Source: Methanosarcina sp. UBA5 (GTDB taxonomy: Archaea > Halobacteriota > Methanosarcinia > Methanosarcinales > Methanosarcinaceae). From it: a stretch of DNA of 37,336 bases. Every line of letters begins with the position of its first letter. Within the stretch, counting starts at the first letter, position 1. The stretch is taken from assembly GCF_002505485.1 (NCBI RefSeq), contig NZ_DAVG01000037.1, positions 1,555 through 38,890 on the forward strand, written 5' to 3'. This document shows, piece by piece, positions 34,000 to 37,336 of the stretch. The notes under the pieces were generated by a model that was not told where the DNA came from, made no database searches, and worked only from the letters and a program-made list of their open reading frames with translations. A program made the position numbers and the translations under genes.

Positions 34000-34863
34000 G
34001 TGAAAATGAGAACGAAAATCGTGTTTATGTTCCTTGCCCTGCTGGTGGTCTTGGTATCGGGCTGTATGGAGCAAAAAAAGGAAATTGTCATAGATAAGCC
34101 TGGTAATATTTCTAACTATGAATTTGAGATTTTTCAGAATGAGTCGAGCAATCAAACGCTTGCAAATACCACTACTTACTACCTGCTGCAAAACGATACA
34201 AAAGTACAGGTTGTCAATATGGTAGTAAATACCAGCAAGCTTGAGATCTATCCTCCCGACATCCTGGATGGTGGTTCAGAGAAAAGTCCTATTCAAAATT
34301 TCGTACAGCTTGTGAACCCGGCAAACGAGACCACAGCGAACCCGCAAACGTTTGAAGAGCTTTCGAGCAAAAACGGAACTTCGGCTATTAATTGTACCCT
34401 AACTCAGGAAGTTACTCAGGGCATGAAAGTTATAAACCTGGAGTTTAAGGAGCCTGTTACAGGTTTTGTCGCGTATACGCTCGAGACTTCAGGAGATCAG
34501 AGCTTTGCATTTGTTAAACCCGATTCCGAATTCATTCGCGTGGTACTTCCAGAAGGATATGTTACCGGCAACAGGGTATTCGGGATAGCAAGGCCTGAGC
34601 CTTCGAGTGTAACCTATGATGAAAAAGGAAGGCAAACTCTCCTGTGGATTTCCTCGAAGATGGGAGACAGGGAAGAGACTATTCAGGTGAAATACTATAC
34701 CCAGTCAGCCCCCTTGTTATTCTCAACCGCAATTATAGCCCTGCTCTTTGGAGTTGGCCTTGTACTTTTACATTATGCAAGAAGTAAAAAGAAACTTGAG
34801 GCTGTTAGAGGAATTCTCGATCTCGAAAAAGAATATGAGAGGAAACAGCGAAAAAGGAAATGA
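34000..34863 (+). CDS. Membrane-anchored lipoprotein, DUF5803-like
   Basis: Protein of 287 aa. A signal segment with a lipobox (ALLVVLVSGC, Cys near residue 22) is followed by an extracytoplasmic Asn/Thr-rich domain and a C-terminal membrane helix (LLFSTAIIALLFGVGLVLLH) with a basic cytoplasmic tail. The stretch FVKPDSEFIRVVLPEGYVTG and the anchored C-terminus resemble archaeal DUF5803 proteins as I remember them; this needs a profile search. GTG 34000 has GGAG ten bases upstream; ATG 34006 is an alternative. Function unknown. It is followed 95 bp later by a pilin-like gene. Confidence 0.7.
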   Translation: MKMRTKIVFMFLALLVVLVSGCMEQKKEIVIDKPGNISNYEFEIFQNESSNQTLANTTTYYLLQNDTKVQVVNMVVNTSKLEIYPPDILDGGSEKSPIQNFVQLVNPANETTANPQTFEELSSKNGTSAINCTLTQEVTQGMKVINLEFKEPVTGFVAYTLETSGDQSFAFVKPDSEFIRVVLPEGYVTGNRVFGIARPEPSSVTYDEKGRQTLLWISSKMGDREETIQVKYYTQSAPLLFSTAIIALLFGVGLVLLHYARSKKKLEAVRGILDLEKEYERKQRKRK

Positions 34864-34961
34864 TTCTGTGAGGAGATTTTTCCTCCAGATTTCATTCCAG
34901 ATAGCAACTCTTTTTGAAGTTAATAAATTATTTATGATAGTTTGCCCGTATTTCCTTATTG

Positions 34962-35651
34962 ATGAAAGTCTGGGGAAAAATCCGGAATAAATATTTTTTT
35001 TCATTTAAATTAGCATCAGAAGCCGTAACTCCTATTATGGGTTCTCTTCTTATGTTAATGGTTCTGGTCGCACTTGCAGGTGTGGTTGCTATCAATTTTT
35101 ACAATATTGCCGGGGACGGAGCAAGCACTCACCCGCTTATGGCAAAGATTTCACTTGAATCATGCGAGGGAGGACTGTTTAATGATGGACCCCAAAATAA
35201 GAGAGCCACGCTTGAGAATAACACAATTGTGCTTTTGCACGAAGGAGGCAGTTCTCTTCCTGTTGACGCTATTTCCATAAAGATCTCAGGATATGGGAAC
35301 TCTTATCATGGCATTGCTGATGGAAATGGGACAAAGATTGTAGGAAACGCAGAGATCTTTTATGAGAACCTGAGCCTGACAGGAAAAAATCCCACATACT
35401 ATCTTGTTAATAATAAAGCTACTCTTGAAGACGGCTCATGGAATGTAGGAGAAAGGCTTGTCCTCTGCGGGAAGGATAGTGCAGTAGGGGCCACAAAATC
35501 CAGCGTAAAAGTTAGTGTGGACGGGGACAGTGACACCTCCGATAATTACGGCTTCAAGGTAGGTTCCGAAATTATCATTAAAGTTGTTGACACTAAAAGT
35601 AGCAATGTTATTGCTGAACAGAGAGCTATTGTAAAACATTATGAGGGCTAA
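34962..35651 (+). CDS. Archaeal type IV pilin-like protein (N-terminal pilin domain)
   Basis: Protein of 229 aa. After a short basic leader (KVWGKIRNKYFFSFKLASEA) comes the hydrophobic helix VTPIMGSLLMLMVLVALAGV, the pattern of archaeal pilins cut by a prepilin peptidase (PibD type) before the SEAVTP segment. The rest is a beta-rich secreted domain with two Cys residues that might pair. The start is taken as ATG 34962; a TTG one codon earlier is possible. A TATA-like TAAATTATTT near 34923-34932 fits a near-leaderless transcript. Probably a surface or adhesion component. Confidence 0.8.
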   Translation: MKVWGKIRNKYFFSFKLASEAVTPIMGSLLMLMVLVALAGVVAINFYNIAGDGASTHPLMAKISLESCEGGLFNDGPQNKRATLENNTIVLLHEGGSSLPVDAISIKISGYGNSYHGIADGNGTKIVGNAEIFYENLSLTGKNPTYYLVNNKATLEDGSWNVGERLVLCGKDSAVGATKSSVKVSVDGDSDTSDNYGFKVGSEIIIKVVDTKSSNVIAEQRAIVKHYEG

Positions 35652-36799
35652 TTTATATGACTCTACCCAGCTAAAGAATCTCTTTATTGCATTTTTTCCT
35701 TTTAGATTCTTCATGATCTACCTTTATTGACCTTTCTCTCTTCTTTTTCTTCTGATTTCTTTTATTTATTGGTATAGTAGACTTTATTAATGACATACAA
35801 AGTACTATTCAACAATTTTCGCAAATCTTCACGTGCCTTCATGTATGTGGGTTATTTGAAGGAAAAATAGGGCTCTATGAAATTCCATAGAAAGCCATCG
35901 ATTCCACGGAATGATATAGTTCTATATTTATAATTTATATAGAACATTAGTTTAGTAGGTTCATAAAGTAGTTTTCCTACAATACTATTGGATTATCTGG
36001 CCTGGTCTCTGACCTGTCCTTCATACTACAGGTAATAATTGGATTTTTAGTAGATTGACCTGATTTTATGAAAGCCGTTTCTGAACTTTAGTATTCAGGT
36101 TATAGGAATTTCCGGGTTACTGCCGATAACCGTAATATTTAGTGTCAAAGAAACACTTGCTTTTTTCAACTCAAAAGGAAAATGAAGGATTAAATAGAGA
36201 AATTAGAAGAAAAAATCATGATAAGAGCATATAATAGAATTATAATAGTTAAATAAAGATTATTTTTATCAGATAGATAATTTTAAGCTTTTATGTTCAA
36301 AATAATCAATTAATTTATAATTAAAGTTAAAAATAGTAGCCATTATAGAATTATTTAGAGAAAACATACGGAATAAAAGTTATTAATTGGAAAATAAGAG
36401 CTAAATATAACTGTTTTTAAGATATAAGCCATTAATGATCCCTAATAAGTATTAAATATAAAATTATTATATTTTTTTGAGATTAAATATCAAATAAAGT
36501 GTGTTTAAAAAAACAATTTCTATAAAGCTTTACATATACAAGTATAATTATATTTTATTTAGCCGATTTAGGAGGTTGTTGACACAGAGTCAACGGGACT
36601 AAGTTGATCAAAATAGGATTTATGCAGTTGAACTAACAAAAGTTGTTGGTGGCTATATCTGCTTTTTCACTTCAACTGCATAGTCCTAAACTGATCAATA
36701 AAAAAATTTTGATAAAACCAGATTTCAACTGATTTATATATTTTATATAAACCACCAGCTGAAAAATTAGAATTTATCGAAATTTACAGAGGCTAAAAA
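35652..36799. other. 1.15-kb AT-rich gene-free region
   Basis: No gene is supported. A pyrimidine-rich stretch (35690-35760) may end transcription of the pilin gene. GTTCTATAT/ATATAGAAC (35919-35945) is an inverted repeat. GTTGAC/GTCAAC (36578-36594) and the long inverted repeat at 36604-36698 lie before the His-rich gene, with its TATA box near 36729-36750. Composition between 36190 and 36560 is extremely AT-rich. Confidence 0.5.
36604..36698. repeat. Long inverted repeat before the His-rich gene
   Basis: The left arm 36604-36632 (TTGATCA...ATGCAGTTGAA) and the right arm 36671-36698 (TTCAACTGCAT...TGATCAA) are complementary at most of 28-29 positions, with a 38-bp centre. A GTTGAC/GTCAAC hairpin lies just upstream. 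It may be a MITE-like palindromic element or a structured leader RNA. Confidence 0.55.
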
Positions 36800-37128
36800 A
36801 TGATGCAAAGAATAAAAAAGGTATTAGCAATTTTACTCGCAGTCTGTTTTCTGGCTACGGTGACAGCTGGAGCAGTAAGTGCACATGCAGATGATAATGG
36901 ACACTACATAGTACATGAAGATCATCATAAACAAATCCATAAACCAGTACCCCCACCAGTCCATAAACAAGTTCACAAGTCGGTTCACAAACCAGTCCCC
37001 CAACCCGTTCACAAACCAGTAATCAAATCTGCACCAAAGATCAGGCCATAACCTATCTTGAATTGCAGAGGCGATAAAAACCTCGATATGTATTAGAATT
37101 TATCGAAATTTACAGAGGCTAAAAAATG
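36766..37128 (+). repeat. 326-bp tandem gene duplication
   Basis: The sequence before each of the two last genes is the same: ATTAGAATTTATCGAAATTT and onward through the ATG, at 36766-36802 and again at 37092-37128, exactly 326 bp apart. Signal-peptide codons are also nearly identical. The unit therefore includes the ribosome region and the gene. Confidence 0.8.
36800..37051 (+). CDS. Small secreted His/Lys/Pro-rich repeat protein
   Basis: Protein of 83 aa. A clear signal peptide (KKVLAILLAVCFLATVTAGA, cut after about AVSAHA) is followed by a short HYIVHEDHHKQ segment and repeats of the form HKPV or HKxV with prolines (HKPVPPPVHKQVHKSVHKPV). The mature part would be basic and His-rich, about 50 residues. 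No family is recognised. Metal binding or adhesion to acidic surfaces are guesses from composition. A TATA box lies near 36729-36750 and a tandem paralogue follows. Confidence 0.7.
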   Translation: MMQRIKKVLAILLAVCFLATVTAGAVSAHADDNGHYIVHEDHHKQIHKPVPPPVHKQVHKSVHKPVPQPVHKPVIKSAPKIRP

Positions 37129-37336
37129 TTGCAAAGAATGAAAAAGGTATTAGCAATTCTACTCGCAGTCTGTTTTATGGCTACGGTGACAGCTGGAGCA
37201 GTAAGTGCACATGCAGATAACAATGGAAACTATGTGGTGCATGAAGATCATAATAAACAAGTTAGCAAGAAAATAATCAAACCATTACAGAAACCAATTC
37301 AGAAGAAGGTAGTTAAACCAGTCAAGAAACCAGTTC
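37126..37336 (+). CDS. Second small secreted Lys/Pro-rich protein (3' end cut by window)
   Basis: Paralogue of the preceding gene; 70 codons are visible. The signal peptide is nearly identical and the HEDHNKQ segment is kept, but the repeats are Lys-rich (KKIIKPLQKPIQKKVVKPVK) rather than His-rich. The gene and its leader repeat the preceding unit at a 326-bp period. The array may continue beyond the window. Confidence 0.75.
   Translation, partial: MLQRMKKVLAILLAVCFMATVTAGAVSAHADNNGNYVVHEDHNKQVSKKIIKPLQKPIQKKVVKPVKKPV

Noticed and set aside
1..37336. CRISPR array
   Set aside because: No regularly spaced repeats with unique spacers; the 28-bp units at 24325 are contiguous with no spacers.

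Overview
The window is archaeal and almost certainly from a Methanosarcina species. It carries the complete eight-gene mtr operon (Na+-pumping methyl-H4M(S)PT:coenzyme M methyltransferase) in the order mtrEDCBAFGH. It also has archaeal information-processing genes (SRP19, RNase P subunit Rnp4, RtcB, archease), a TrmB regulator and a ModE-like regulator, long AT-rich intergenic regions with archaeal TATA boxes, and moderate-GC genes.

Layout. (1) 1-1034: the 3'-truncated end of a tyrosine recombinase gene and a tRNA-Thr(TGT) just upstream of it on the same strand, which looks like the edge of an integrated element extending off the left side. (2) 1211-6478: housekeeping genes (class II aldolase, CDP-alcohol phosphatidyltransferase, archease, RtcB) and a 370-aa protein with a ribbon-helix-helix-like N-terminus. 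(3) 6479-7743: no protein gene, but a candidate structured RNA (about 6935-7303), a 111-bp MITE-like inverted repeat and the mtr terminator. (4) 7744-12681: the mtr operon (minus), with a 792-bp AT-rich leader shared with a divergent TIM-barrel isomerase gene. (5) 14341-17705: a Na+/solute symporter, a decayed modC/wtpC fragment and an intact modE-like gene. (6) 17956-24179: UspA, then an operon of two related secreted, membrane-anchored COG1361-type proteins and an HAE3-type RND transporter, with a divergent TrmB-family regulator behind several palindromes. (7) 24451-26360: a metallo-beta-lactamase-fold hydrolase behind a regular TAATC repeat array, rnp4, srp19 and a small hypothetical gene. 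(8) 27111-33747: a type I restriction-modification locus in the order hsdR-hsdS-hsdM, with about 867 bp between hsdR and hsdS bounded by an 18-bp direct repeat. (9) 34000-37336: a lipoprotein, an archaeal pilin-like protein, a long AT-rich gap with a strong inverted repeat, and a tandem pair of small secreted basic/His-rich proteins, the second cut by the window end.

How the genes work together. mtr is the central energy-conserving step of methanogenesis. Archease and RtcB form the tRNA-splicing/RNA-repair ligase module. Rnp4 and SRP19 are protein parts of two RNPs. The RND/COG1361/TrmB cluster looks like a regulated export or envelope module. The Hsd genes look like an intact defence system. 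The most unusual signals are the structured-RNA candidate downstream of mtr, the TAATC array, the record of decay in modC, the repeat-bounded interruption of the hsd operon and the tandem secreted-peptide family. Function calls rest on motif recognition from memory; no database search was run.
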